64,000 nucleotides of DNA from Daphnia pulex. Lineage: Eukaryota > Arthropoda > Branchiopoda > Diplostraca > Daphniidae. Both the position numbers and the translations under genes were made by a program. Below the pieces are notes generated by a model. It ran no database searches. It saw only the letters and a program-made list of their open reading frames with translations, and was not told the origin of the DNA. Position 1 is the stretch's first letter. Each line of letters opens with the position of its first letter. Below, one piece after another: positions 36,935 to 49,133 of the stretch. Where the stretch lies: NCBI RefSeq assembly GCF_021134715.1, contig NC_060028.1, forward strand, positions 1,510,501 through 1,574,500, in the 5' to 3' direction.

Positions 36935-39900
36935 CTAGTTCTTCAAACTTGCTAATCCGTCCTGGAAGCCGAGTTCTTTGATCAGCTGTTCGGCGTCGTA
37001 GAGAACGTCAAAGACTTTCCGAGTCAGGAACGAGTTACCGCGGAGAGCGATCCTGTTGAGCCTCTGGATGCACCGCCAGGTGGCTGTGAAATGTTCCAGG
37101 GCGACCTTGCCGTTTGCGGCCAGATCCTTCTCCAGCACTTTGATGAGATCCCGACCTTTCGACTTGATGTCCTTCCACTTGATTTCGGCTTCGTTCCTTT
37201 GGATTTTGCCGAGATCGGGCGAGACCTTGGTCACCTTCTCGACCGACACCCAGCGGTAGGGCTGGTTCGAGTGCATAATCAAATTGCACTGGTCCGGGCA
37301 GACGGAGCAGTAGCCGGTGACGGTCGACTCGTAAAGATCCTCCGAATTCAAATGTCCGTCCTCGACCGGTTCCTCCTTGAAGAACGCGTCGTGACAGGTG
37401 ACGTAGCAGCGGTTGCAGTTGTAGGCCCACTCTCCGGCCGGAAGCTCGACCTTCTTCTTCATTTCCACCACAAAACACTCGTCTTCCTCTTCGTCCGTCG
37501 ACTGGATCTGCGAGTCGCAAAAGACGATCATCTGCTTCGCCTTGTCCATCTCCTTCATCTTGCCGTGTCCGATTTTGACCAGCGACTCCAATCCGTCCGT
37601 CACCGCTTCCATCTGCTTCCGCTCTTGCAGCACCTGTTTGGTCAGCGACAGCGATTTGGGATTGGTATTGTCGGCCAGGGCCGTGCAGAAGCGCTGGATC
37701 ACTTCTAGCCATGAGCCGGTGTCGCCCAGGTGGTTGAACGGCTGCCAGTTGTAGATGCTTCCGGCCATGTCCTTGCCGAACATGGACATGAATGATTGGT
37801 CGACGACGGCTTCTGTGACAACATTACAAATCATGTCCAGCTGCTGGATGCCTCCGTCCTTCTCCATCGCGCCCAGCAACATTTTGGCAACGTTCTGGTC
37901 TCTGAAATATTGCGAGTCGTTGGTGACGGTGTCGTAACTTGGCGCGGCGACGATCGTGATGGAATACGATACGCGGAAGCTAAAGGTGTGGTGGATGTCG
38001 TAGACCTTGACGCCGTTCGTTTCTTCTTCGTCGATCAACTGGAAACGGAAACTGTCGTCCTGCTCGACACCGAAGATAAAGTTGACGATTCCGTTGATGA
38101 ATTTCGACCGATTCGATCCGTCGGCGCCCAGCACCAGGACCGTCCGGTGCTCTGCCAGCTCATCGGCAAGGCCGAAAGAGAACCGCTCGAAAGTGGAATC
38201 AGACTCGGCTGATCTGATGAGTGGGATGGCGTACACATCCATCTCGTTCTGGTTGCCAATCTTCTTGCATCTTTTGATTAGCCTCTCGGCGAAACGAAGT
38301 TTTCTCGTCGACTCCAAAAGTGTTTCCGGAATTTCAGTTTCATCTTGTTCAGTCTCAGTTTGATCTTCAATCACTGGTTGGCGACGTGAAAGAGGACCCC
38401 ATGGTCTACCGTTTTTGAACGAACCTCCTAATAAAAGAAATATTTAATGTTTAAGCGAAAATCGTGTGATGTGTCAATCCAAAACGTACCGGAAGTTCTT
38501 TTAATAGCGGCGGTTTCAGATGGTGCAGTTGAATTTGATGGACTGCTGATAATTTCAGGCATTGCAGTTGGCTCACTCGCTGGAATAGATTCGTCATTTT
38601 GATCAGAATCTATCGAACATTCAAAAATATTTAGAAACTATAACGATCGCTTTGATGAAAATCAACTTACCAGTTATTTGTTCGACTGTCGAAGAATTGT
38701 TTCCGGTAAAAGACTCAACGACATCCCTCATAGCAGTGTCGGTGGTTTCATCCGCGATTTGGCAAGGGACCGGAGCTTGTGTAGCTGTCCGATTTCCTGG
38801 CCTATTTGATTTGGCGATTGGATTCAAGTACTTTTGCTTGTGTCGTCGGTTGGCGAACCAGACGCGCACCACTTTCGCTTTCAAACGGAGAGAACGGGCC
38901 AGCGAGACGATCGCCTTGAGCGAAGGCTTGGGGTCTTGGTCAAAGTGTTTCTCCAGCGCATCCTTGAGCGATCCTTCGATCAACGTCCTCTTCCTGGACG
39001 TCTTGGACTGACGGGGCTGACAGCTGGTGAAACGAACGTCAGACGGGACAGTCGAATCCTCCTGCTCCGGCGATTCGACAGAATATTCAATTTCAGGCAT
39101 CTCATTATTTGTCTCCTCACTTATTGAATTGGTTTCGGCTGTTGCTTGTCCAGGTGTTTGATCTTCTATTGAAATTTTTGTAAAAATAATTGTAATATTA
39201 CGTCACAGTTGTGAGAAGGATCGTTTCGACGTACCAGCTAAGGAAATTTCACTTTCAACGCTGTCCAACGAAGGACGTTCCAAAGGATCCACACCAATAC
39301 CGCTCAAATCTGCTAAACATTAAAAGGATAATTACAATTAACTCAATTACGAAGCTGAGATTGTGAATAACTAACCTGCCGAGTTATTTCCGTAGACAGA
39401 TTCATCCGCAATGTCGCCGCTCCTCAAAACTCGTGAAGCTGACAGTCGAGTTTGTCTCATGGGCGTCATTAAAGTGGTAAACTTCTTCATTCGTTTTTCC
39501 TTGCAGCGTCGGTTGCCGAACCAGGTGCGCACTACTTCCGCTTTCATCCGCAGAGAATCGGCCAACCAAGCGATGGTCGCCAGTGACGGCTTGGGTTCCA
39601 TTGCAAAGTGTTTCTCCAGAGCATCCTTGGGCGATCCTTCCAGCACCGCCCTTTTGTTGGGAGTGCCAGACGAGACGGTCGAGTCCTGGACGCTCGGCCG
39701 AAGCGAGTCCTGGACACTCGGCCGAAGCGAGTCCTGGACACTCGGAGACAATTCAGCTGCAAATAAAAGAAATTGAGTACAATGTTCATATTTAGTGATT
39801 TTGGTGATGATAAGGACCTGTTGATTGAACTGGCGACAAGTTGGCGGAATCGAGAGGATCCACAATCTCGGCCGGAATCGGTGAGACCGATGTAGTATTT

Positions 39901-40130
39901 GATGGGGTGAGCGGTTTCATGTATCTCTCCCTGTATCGCCGGTTGCAGAACCAAATGCGGACGATTTTCTTTTTAATTCGTAAACACGCCGCCAGTTTGG
40001 CAATGGTTTCCAGCGACGGCCTCTGTTCCATCTGGAAATGCTTCTCCAGCGTGCTCTTGACCGACCCTTGGATCAAAGTTCGCGTCCTACGCTTCTCATC
40101 CGCAATCTTGATGATGCACATATTTTCCAT
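36935..40130 (-). CDS. Three POU-type homeodomains fused to a degenerate septin/AIG1-like GTPase (959 aa)
   Basis: Six exons: 40130-39818, 39756-39376, 39312-39235, 39165-38671, 38609-38490, 38427-36935. Every junction is phase 1 and in frame. Homeodomains lie at residues ~12-72 ([14 protein letters not shown]), ~138-197 ([14 protein letters not shown]) and ~314-373 ([14 protein letters not shown]). W48, F49, N51 and R53 are kept in each, while residue 50 is C, G or A. The second is preceded by a three-fold PSVQDSLR-type repeat. Exon 6 starts [11 protein letters not shown] and has a domain matching the invertebrate/fish septin-AIG1-like GTPase family: [28 protein letters not shown] and a Cys/His-rich tail ([18 protein letters not shown]). 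The P-loop (GADGSNRSK, ~562-570) lacks the GK[ST] core, and the DTPG motif is replaced by AAPS, so GTP binding is doubtful. The start was chosen after a splice acceptor just upstream; an upstream leader exon is likely. Confidence 0.83.
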
Positions 40131-40264
40131 CTCGAATCGGAATGTCCGTAATCTGTGATCACACAACAATAAAAACAACGTTGTTTATCCACAATCTAGA
40201 GAATTCACTTTTCGTTTTTCAATTCAAGCAAGTTTCAAGTTGTAAGTTGCAAAGTTCAAGTTGC

Positions 40265-40395
40265 AAGTTGCAACTTACTGTGTTAGTTATAGTAGAACAA
40301 GCCAGTTAAAAATGATCCGAGTGCAGTGGGGGCGTAGAGCTGAGAGTTTGAAAGCTGCCACGCCCAAACTATGCTGCTAATGAGGACACTAAACA
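40265..40395. repeat. Direct repeat, copy 1
   Basis: Shares actgtgttagt, agtgcagtgggggcgtag without its first base, and gccacgcccaaactatgctg with 41811-41943. It lies just upstream (minus strand) of the homeodomain-GTPase gene, so it may include its promoter. Confidence 0.7.
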
Positions 40396-41810
40396 ATGCA
40401 ATTATTTTAGAAAACAAAGGCCTTCAAAGTATAAGATTACTTAACTAAAAAAAAAAATTACAGTGTAGAGAAGAAAAGCTATTCTCTACTAAACACAAAA
40501 TCAGCAACTGTCAAAAATGACGGACGTCTTGCAGCATCCACAAAGAAGTTTCTTTTGTCTTTGCAGTCATCGTGTTGTATGATGGATCGCTTATTTTTTG
40601 CAACACTTTGTTTTATTTAACACACATGGCCACTACGGTAATTAAGGAAACTAGGATTTTCACTTACTGGATAGAACAATGATGAAATCACAATTTTTTC
40701 CCGTTATCTACAGGCACCAAAACTGGAAATCCATTCAAAGTGAGGAGTTACGAATCCTGAGACATGCAAGCGACACAGTTGAACGTTGGACGTCTGCACT
40801 ACGACTGAAATCGGACACACTTTCAACTGCCGGGAAGCGAGGTAGACTAGGGGTCGTACCCCCTTAGAAAAAAGGAATGCTTTGGGTTTCTTTACGGTAG
40901 CTATGGGACTGTCGGCTCGTCGACCCCATATGGGGGTAGATGTATAAAATGTCTATACTACAGGTTAAACCTATAAGAAACGAAATCTCATAGAATGGAA
41001 AATAAAAGACGAAATTCAGGCATCCCAAAATGGCCCAAAAGTTTGCGAAAACTAATGAAATAAAGGAGTTGTCAAAAAGATTTTCAAAAGATGACAAATG
41101 TTTGCCCGTCTGAATGGCGTCCTTCAAATTTTGAAAATTGAAAATTGAAACTCGGTTTTTTAATGGAAAAGAAGGTTCAATAAGAGTATGGGGTCTGACC
41201 TTCTCCAGGAGATTGTAACTCGATAGCAGCTGCTCAGCCTTTCAGAATTGTTTCCATCCTATTTTTTTTTTCAGGTGGGGGCCAGTTGGGGGTCGGAACA
41301 GCCTGTGATAAAACAGGCCGGGGAGGGGGGAAGAGAATTCAGTAGGGGGAACTTTCACCCCCCAATTCAGTTAACAATAAAGTGATAAAAAAAAAGGAAG
41401 GATGGTTGGACCCTAGGGACGACATATAAATTGCATTTCACTTGAATGAAACCGAATTTGTTTCGCTGTTTCAGGTACCGCTTCTACCTGGATGCGTCTA
41501 TATAGTGGGCTGGAAGACCTGGAAGGAAATGGAGAACACGTGTTCAGCGAATTCCGTCCATCCATTGAAATCAGTTCAAGCGAACCGCTACAAGCATCTA
41601 CGATCGCCGCACTAACACGCAGCACCTAGCCCCTAGCCAAACCACCTAAAGGCACGGAAGAACAGGTCCGGTTCAAGAATTCTACCTATGGTAATGAAGG
41701 CGTGGCTATTCAAAAAGGTAGAAACAATTAAGAGTTTAAAAAGAATTCTTTACTTTGTCCATTTAATGGGTCTGGAGAGATGGGCAGGTTTTCCTGCAAG
41801 TTTCAACTTT

Positions 41811-41943
41811 ACTGTGTTAGTTTAGTAGAACAAGAACAAGCCAGTCGAAAATGATCCGTGTGCAGTGGGGGCGTAGGGCTGGAAGTTTTAAAGGCTATAA
41901 GCTGTCTTAAAAGCCACGCCCAAACTATGCTGCTAATGAGGAC
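41811..41943. repeat. Direct repeat, copy 2
   Basis: Second copy of 40265-40395 with small indels. It could mark a duplicated promoter whose gene has been lost, or a dispersed repeat. Confidence 0.7.
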
Positions 41944-42359
41944 GAGGAATTTTACTAATTACAGGTAAAAATCTATTTGCAATCGCGAGGATTTAGTTGA
42001 AGTGGTGTGGCCAGAGAAGAAAATGATTGACTGGGTATGGATGGAAGCAGGTGCGCAAGATTTTGTCGACTGATCTCAGAACCTGTTTCTTGAAAGGATG
42101 AGAGATTAGGAACTGGCGTTAAACTGAGGATTTAAGGACAATTACCCAAGTAATGAGTTGAAGTTAAATAAAAAATTGGGAAAGATAATAGGGATGAGAT
42201 TACCTTTAATCCGCACCGGATACAAATTAAGAATAGTGGAAAAAGGGTTGCGTATTTCGCCGAGGGCATAGTTGGGCGAATCCGTATTTAAGAAATTTCG
42301 CGAAATCATCCGTTTAATATCCACATTTTTACAACCGGGTGAGATATTAAGAACAACTG

Positions 42360-45300
42360 TCAAGAAATGATCAGTTCTGGAATGAGTGGCAGCATTGGAT
42401 CGTCGATCCCCGTGATGCGAGCGAGCTTTAAAACGTGAATCGTTTCGCTTGAGACTGTGATCAGTGGTGTCCAGGCGGCAAATGGGTAGTTATCGATGGC
42501 GTCATTCGCTTTTTGACTCAACTTGACCGGTTTGTAGTATTTGGTGATGACATTTCCATGTAAAAATGTTCGAAACTTGATTTCGCATTTGCCCGGAACG
42601 GTATCGATTCGCGTTGGCTGAAGCTCCTGGTACACATCGTTCCACAGAACAGAGTTGCCAACAAGTCTAGGCCGCTTGATCAGCTGGAGCCAGTAGACAT
42701 GATTACCAAATAAATCTTGAAAGGCAGTGGATTCGTTGGGCGATAATTTCAACCTGTCAATAGTAAGGAAACAAATTTTGATTTTAGTTTCATTTGGACC
42801 ACACCTCGAAATAATTGAAATTCAAATAGTTAAATTATTACGTACTCTTTCAGAGGGAGCGCAGAAGGTTTTATTAGATGAGGGTTCAACTGTGCACCAT
42901 CTTTTATACTTCTGCCTTCTACTGTTTTTGAAAGTTCTTTCGTAGTTATCTAATAATTTGAAATGTATTACACCGTGAAACTTTACGTAGGAATTTAATT
43001 CAGTCATGGAACAACTTACAGCTTGTTTTGTAATGGCTTGCGAGGACCTAGATGAATGGCGAAAAAGTGCTGTCGGTGTATTCACTATTGGGTCTGGTTC
43101 ATCTATATCATCTTGGAAAACTGGATCTACCTATGAGCCAAAGTGGAAAATTAATGCTGATATTCATAAAGAAAGCGGCGCGACGACTTAAGCGAGTATT
43201 TACCGTTATTGCACGAGGAAAATGCAAATAGTCAATATCAACACTCGAAGGTGAATCTGTCTGTTTGGCTTCTTGACAGGACTGCAAAGTCTACATACAA
43301 TTTTGATCTTAATGTTTAACATTGGACTATGTATCTACTATAAGTCACTTAGAAAATTTCTTACATTTTCATTTTCTGGTGTCGACAAGGATCGACTTAA
43401 CCTCGAAACAATACTACTATCTTTGTTGGCTATCGTCCCGGTGGATTTTTCCTGTCAATCATACAATTGAATTTACTTGCAATTTGAACGATAAAAAATG
43501 AACACTATTCATACTTTCGACGAAGAAGAAGAAGAGTACATTCGGCGTACAAGATTCGATGAGATCGATAGGTTTTCTAAAGCGGAGTCGCTTTGATCTA
43601 CAGCCTCCTGTTGACTAGGACAAGAAGGTACATTTCCACCTCTCGCTGAAGATGGCCGAACATCAAGGGTCATCTGGAGAAACTGAGACAGCAACACAGC
43701 ACTTATTAATTGCAAACCAGCGCATAAATTAAACAAACAAAAAAAGACAGCGAAGAACGGGATGATTGTGAAACTTACATCCGTGACATCAACAAAAGGT
43801 AAAGGCGAACTTTCGATAACGGAGAGGTTTTTATCTCTGGCTGTTTCAACCTGCAATATCAAAGAGTATAATAATAAATTGAAACAGATTCCTTTAAGAG
43901 CGTCGACAACTTACAAGTGAATTAGCGGAAGATGCCGAATCTTCCGTTATACTTAATGACTTATGGGGAGTTTCCTAAAGTAAAACAAAAAATACTTTAA
44001 TTAATAAATCTCTTATTACAGACAGTAAGAATACCAAACATATGCATACAAAACGTCTTCAGTATAAATAGGTGATAGAAACGTACCCCGACTGTTTTGT
44101 CTCGAAGCGGATTTTCTTGCTGGTTGAGAATTGGTCTGAGTTGAAACCGTGTAGATTCGCTCTGTTTGTCTGGGAGATCTTCTTTCAAAGAACGCTGCCG
44201 CTTGGACTTTTCATTGAACAGATGCAGTTTGGATTTGTGTTTGAACTGAAAAAAAAAAAATTGAATCAAAATTTTTACCTTGGCGTCATAAAACTTCAAA
44301 TGAGCTGTAGATTAAAGAGAGAGCATCAACCTTGACGTGCCTGCGCAGATTGAACCGTGAACTGTTGGCACAAGAAATATATTTTTCTGTGCCATTGGAG
44401 TTGTACATTGGTACACATCCAAGCAAACATTTAAATAGCGACATTTCTGTTCCTTTTCCAGGGCCAATGTACTGAAACATTGTTCTTGGAACTTTGATTG
44501 GTTTCTTGAATCCGATGGATTTGGTAGAGTGATCTTTGTCTTTGCTATACAGTATCAACATTAAAGAATTATTTAGCAGTTAAAATTAAGTCGTTAGCTA
44601 TATGTTTGCATACTTACAGTGGATTGGTGGTGGTATCATTAGATCCTAAATCACCAAATTCTGTTTGGCAGGACACAGTTTTACTAGAAATGTCATTATT
44701 CTTTTGACAATTCTGTTTCAGATTCTGAGATGATGATTTACTCCTCTTTTTTGTTGGTTCTCCATGCAAATTTTTGGTTTCATTATCAAACTGCTTCAGT
44801 TTAGCTTCGTGCTTTGACTAAAAGGCAACAAATTGTTTGAATTATTTGTTTTATTAATAAAAATTGAAACTCTAAGATGTATAATAAAATACATTTTGTT
44901 ATCGATTTATATATCTACCTTCACATGCCTGCGAATATTGAATCTAGAGTTGTTCGAGCAAGAAATGTACTTCGGAGAACCGTTGGTATTGTATGTAGGT
45001 AAACAGCCCATTAAGCATTTGAAGTGGGACATGTCTGTTCCTGTGACAGGCCCAATATATTCAAACATTGTGCTGGGAACTACAACTGGTTTTTTATTAC
45101 TGACAGTGTCCCCCAAGGTATCATCTTCACTAGAGAAATATGGTTACAATTAGATGAAGTCCCTGTCTACTGCAAATTGCCATAAAGATATAACTTACAG
45201 TGGGATGGATGTATCACTACTGGTACTTTTAGGCCTTCCATCATCATCCAATTCTGATTGGTGTTCATTTTCAGTTGCATATCCATGTAAATTTGTTGTT

Positions 45301-45796
45301 TCATTATCAAACTGATTCAGACTAGCCATGTGCTTTAACTGAAAGGTCAAAAAAATTTTATTTTTAGTTTTATATTGAAATTTAAACTCTTAACATGTTT
45401 AAAATAGCATCTACCTTCACATGCCTGCGAATATTGAATCTTGAGTAGTTCGAGCAAGAGATGTACTTCGGAGAACCGTTGGTATTGTATGAAGGTAAAC
45501 AGCCCAGTAAGCATTTAAAGTGAGACATGTCTTTTCCTGTGACAGGTCCAATATATTCAAACATTGTGCTGGGAACTACAACTGGTTTTTTATTACTGAC
45601 AGTGTCCGCCAAGGTATCATCTTCACTAAAAAAAATATGGTTACAATTAAATGAAGTCCCTGTCTACTGCAAATTGCCATAAAGATATAACTTACAGTGG
45701 GATGGATGTATCACTACTGGTACTTTTAGGCCTTCCATCATCATCCATATTTTCTGATTGGAGTTCATTGGCAGTTGCAATGCAAGTCCCATCCAT
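42360..45796 (-). CDS. Triple BED-like zinc-finger protein (769 aa)
   Basis: Fifteen exons: 45796-45696, 45625-45415, 45338-45199, 45129-44919, 44817-44618, 44544-44331, 44245-44087, 43974-43915, 43850-43779, 43682-43515, 43451-43365, 43281-43204, 43130-43020, 42949-42846, 42753-42360. All phases match. Three N-terminal repeats each read MF.YIGP..G..MS.FKCL.GC, then YISC...SRFN.RRHVK, with a second His supplied by the next exon (K/F-H). This C-x3-C...H-x4-H pattern resembles BED-type DNA-binding fingers; the precise family is uncertain. The middle is Ser-rich and low in complexity. The last exon encodes a ~130-residue region (AFQDLFGNHVYWLQL...) that I do not recognise. Probably nuclear and DNA-binding (inference). 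Repeats 1 and 2 are nearly identical, introns included. The last exons could be alternative ends. Confidence 0.78.
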
Positions 45797-46535
45797 TGTC
45801 CTTTTAACACTAAAATATACTTATGTTGGATTGATTCACCATAATATTATGTTAATTGTTTACCCTTTTTCTCTAGCTATCGTAAAAAAATTGAAACCAT
45901 TTAGGCCTTGGCAGTTTGTTTACACTTTTCAAATGCCGTCTTGGTCTAGTGAGGAAAACGGATAAAACTTCAATGTCTGTCTGCTAGCTACTAATCGTTA
46001 ACGAACTTACGAAACAATCAATCGAACAGATTTGACTTTTGACATAATGACCACGTTATAATCATATAATCTAGTAATTACTGAATTGAATAAAATCTGT
46101 GAATCTGTGGTAATGTTAATTTTAAAATTAATAAATGAAAATAATTTTAAAAAATAAATCAGAACCCTAGCGGTTCCGGTTAGGACTGCGATAGGGCCAA
46201 TCTGCTTTGAATGTTGTGAAACTGTTGATAATTAAAAAATAAATTTGGGTTTAAGAATGGTTCATTGGTATGGAATATGATGCTGGGGAGTCCCATTTTA
46301 AAGGAAGATATTGACAGATGGAACAACTTTATCTGGGACAGGTTTCAATCAGAAACTTATTAGAAAAATTTAGGAAGGATTCCATTATAACTTAAAAGGA
46401 ACTAATTGACTGGCAAATCCAATTCTAGTACATTTCTAAAAGAAATGCCAAGATAATTAAATACAAAAGAGACAGTATTGTATTCAATTTTTAAGTGAAC
46501 AGTGGTACAATAAAATGGGTGTGTTATTTTAATGA
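45797..46535. other. Spacer between the zinc-finger gene and SEM1
   Basis: No gene is seen. It contains the upstream region of the zinc-finger gene and the 3' flank of SEM1. Confidence 0.4.
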
Positions 46536-46953
46536 TCACTGTTCCATTTTAATGCCTTGTTTCTCCAGAGCAGCCCTATGAAATAAATAAAAAGATTTTA
46601 TGGTTATGCCAAATTAAGTCATTAATAATTTCTACTAGTATTCAAACCTCAATTGCTGGCTGAAATCATCTTCAACGTTGTCATCATCCCAGTTGTCTTC
46701 CCAGACATTGACATCGTCAGCATCTTCTTCTTTGCCAGTCCAATCTACAATATTCAATGGGTACATGTAACTATGAACATATATTTTAAGTATAGGCAAT
46801 TAAGTTTAAAGGCAATTTCAAGTTCGCTAGGTAGTAAGAAATGTTACCATCAGCCGGAAACTCTTCGAATTCATCGTCTTCCTCGAGCAGACCTAAATCT
46901 ACTTTTGGCTTTTCGGTGGTGGAGTCAGTTTTTTCAATCTTCACATCTGCCAT
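46536..46953 (-). CDS. Sem1: 26S proteasome complex subunit SEM1/DSS1 (80 aa)
   Basis: Three exons: 46953-46848, 46744-46648, 46575-46536. The product contains the hallmark acidic blocks [18 protein letters not shown] and [18 protein letters not shown], and a short C-terminal helix ([10 protein letters not shown]). Length matches the ~70-80 aa family. SEM1 is an intrinsically disordered subunit of the proteasome lid. It also partners BRCA2 in recombination and TREX-2 in mRNA export (family knowledge). A short poorly conserved N-terminal extension ([15 protein letters not shown]) precedes the first block. The gene looks intact and is flanked by unrelated genes. Confidence 0.97.
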
Positions 46954-49133
46954 GACTGAACTATTATTAAGAGATAGATTTGATTTTTAACAACTAACAG
47001 TGATTCACTGAAGTTCTGCTTCTAACTTGACGGTTCTGAGTCTGACTTCAAGCTGACTGATCGTAACTTCTGACTTGGCGTTTTCAAAAAGGCGTCTGCT
47101 GGGTTTGTTACATAATATTAACCACAGATGGCGGTGAACATCAGAAAAACCAGTCGAACGTTGCCGCGAATTTTAAAGTAAGGAAGGAATATAAATATAA
47201 AATTTAGAAACTCTTATCTTCATTTGCGCAAATTCAATTTGAATTGTCATAAGAAGAACTTTAAATGGATAAGCTTATTTGTAACGTAGGTCACACATGC
47301 ATATCGATGAGGATAAACGATTCTATACAGATTCTTTTGCTTTATTATAATGCCTAGTTGTGCACCATTTGATTGTTTACACACGATTAATTTTTTGTTT
47401 GGAACTAAAGGAAACCAACATTTATTTTTAGATATGACGTAAAATTTCTGTGAACCTGTTTCAAAAGCGACTAAGAAATGGCCTTGGAAAGGGACATTGA
47501 GGTGTTATCTCTGATTTTATAGCAGGTTCCTCTGCATCTGCATTTCATTGTATTGAGCAGGATCGACCTCCAAGTTCACGTACGTAACTAATTGAGACGA
47601 CCCCTCTGGACTGACGACTCTAGAATTCCAGCCGTTATTACATAAAAGTAGAAGGGCATATATGGGATACCGATGTAAGGAAGGGTTGGTTATCTAACGC
47701 CATATAAGTCTGAATAAAACATTTTCTGATGTAATGCAGTTGACAACAGGAATAGCTGCTTAATGTAAGACCAATAACCTACATTTCGGCCTGTTAAAAG
47801 TTGGTTAGGCTGCTGTTGCTAACCGTCGACTTTTAACAATTGAGCTTCTTTTTTTTTCATTTTGGTTCGGCCCAAGCAACTGGATTGACCACACCGAATT
47901 TACATTTCTATCAAACTGTTTTATGTTATTCCCGAGGTAAGAGAAAAAAGTACGCAATTCTATATTAGAAAAATGGAAATCCAACGACATTAGTCCGCCA
48001 TTTATGAATTTTCATTTGAACATCGGATGATAGGCCTTCGTCTTATAATCGACGGTTTAATACTAATCGACTGCTTGTAATCCCTTGTATGTACACTGAT
48101 ATGAACTTTGGAATAATAATTTTAAATTATTTATAAGCTGTTGTCTTTCTCATGAATTTATAGACACAGCTCTACGTGGAATTCAAAACTTTTCGATTGA
48201 AAAACCTTTCACGGTTTCCTCCGATTCGCCCGTTCCAGTTCCTTCTCAACTGTGTGTTTGCTGTTTGACATCATTTGTCATTGAAGTTGTTTTTTAAGTC
48301 CCCTTAACAAGGTCCTCTTTTCTTTATGGAACCGCGCTCTTACAAAAGCAAACTAATTGCAAACTCGCTACTTCCAACATTCACCGTTGTTTTCGTAGAA
48401 AACTGACAATTAAAATTCGGAATAATTTCGCTTTATAAGCCACCGGTTTCACTTTGAAGACGCGTTCAGGCGACTTATTCTATGAGAATTTCAATTCTGT
48501 CAATCGCTAAGAAAACATTGGTATTTTAAAATAACTTCACTCAGCAAGATTATAAATCGGTTATAATAGACTTTCACAAAAATACCTTAAACGGTAAAGA
48601 CCTGGCGCGGGTGACTGATGCAACGGGAAAGCTTGGAAAAGCCCACAGGGACTACTATAGGTAATTTATTTGATACATTTAATTGCGTCGAACATCTACG
48701 TATTTCATTGAAATAGATTAATGAATTGAAATTTCGAAAATTAAAACGAGGACAGCCCAAAAACTTCTTTTTTTGGTAAACCAGGTATAGGTATAATAGA
48801 TGACAATGTCTTTCTTCTATATGGGATATCAAACAAGTCCGCCAGCTCAAGGAACTCGTTCGTAGGCTGGATGGGTACGCATAAGGACAAACTGGTTTTC
48901 TGTCATTTTTTTTTTGTCTATTTTTTGTACACTGTAACCTGTGCGCAGTGGCCCAAACGGGAGGAGCTAATAGGGAGTTTCTCAAGTTTCCCTCTTTCTC
49001 ATTTTCAGTCCTCGTCCTCGTCGTGGTTATACACAGAACGAACTACGCGGCTATAATCCTACGTGCTTGCAGTCAATCCCCATCGATATACAAAGCCTAC
49101 AGCATATATCGTCAATCTTGCGTCGACTTCGAA
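46954..49133. other. Intergenic region between SEM1 and timeless
   Basis: Bidirectional upstream region: SEM1 is transcribed to the left and timeless to the right. No gene is recognised. Non-coding leader exons of timeless may lie in 48,900-49,130. I saw no CACGTG here. Confidence 0.4.

Larger units (their letters stand above)
40131..42359. other. Intergenic region with a direct repeat
   Basis: Promoter side of the homeodomain-GTPase gene and 3' flank of the zinc-finger gene. No gene is recognised. It holds the direct repeat given separately and a G-rich stretch near 41270-41360. Confidence 0.45.

Noticed and set aside
37035-37712. Long open frames of 205-225 codons overlapping the GTPase exon
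   Set aside because: They are GC-rich shadows of the real minus-strand coding frame and have no domain of their own.
38609-40130. A full POU gene with a POU-specific domain
   Set aside because: No POU-specific sequence is visible in any frame before, between or after the homeodomains.
48587-48985. 132-codon minus-strand frame upstream of timeless
   Set aside because: No domain and no consistent splice signals; it overlaps the likely leader region of timeless.
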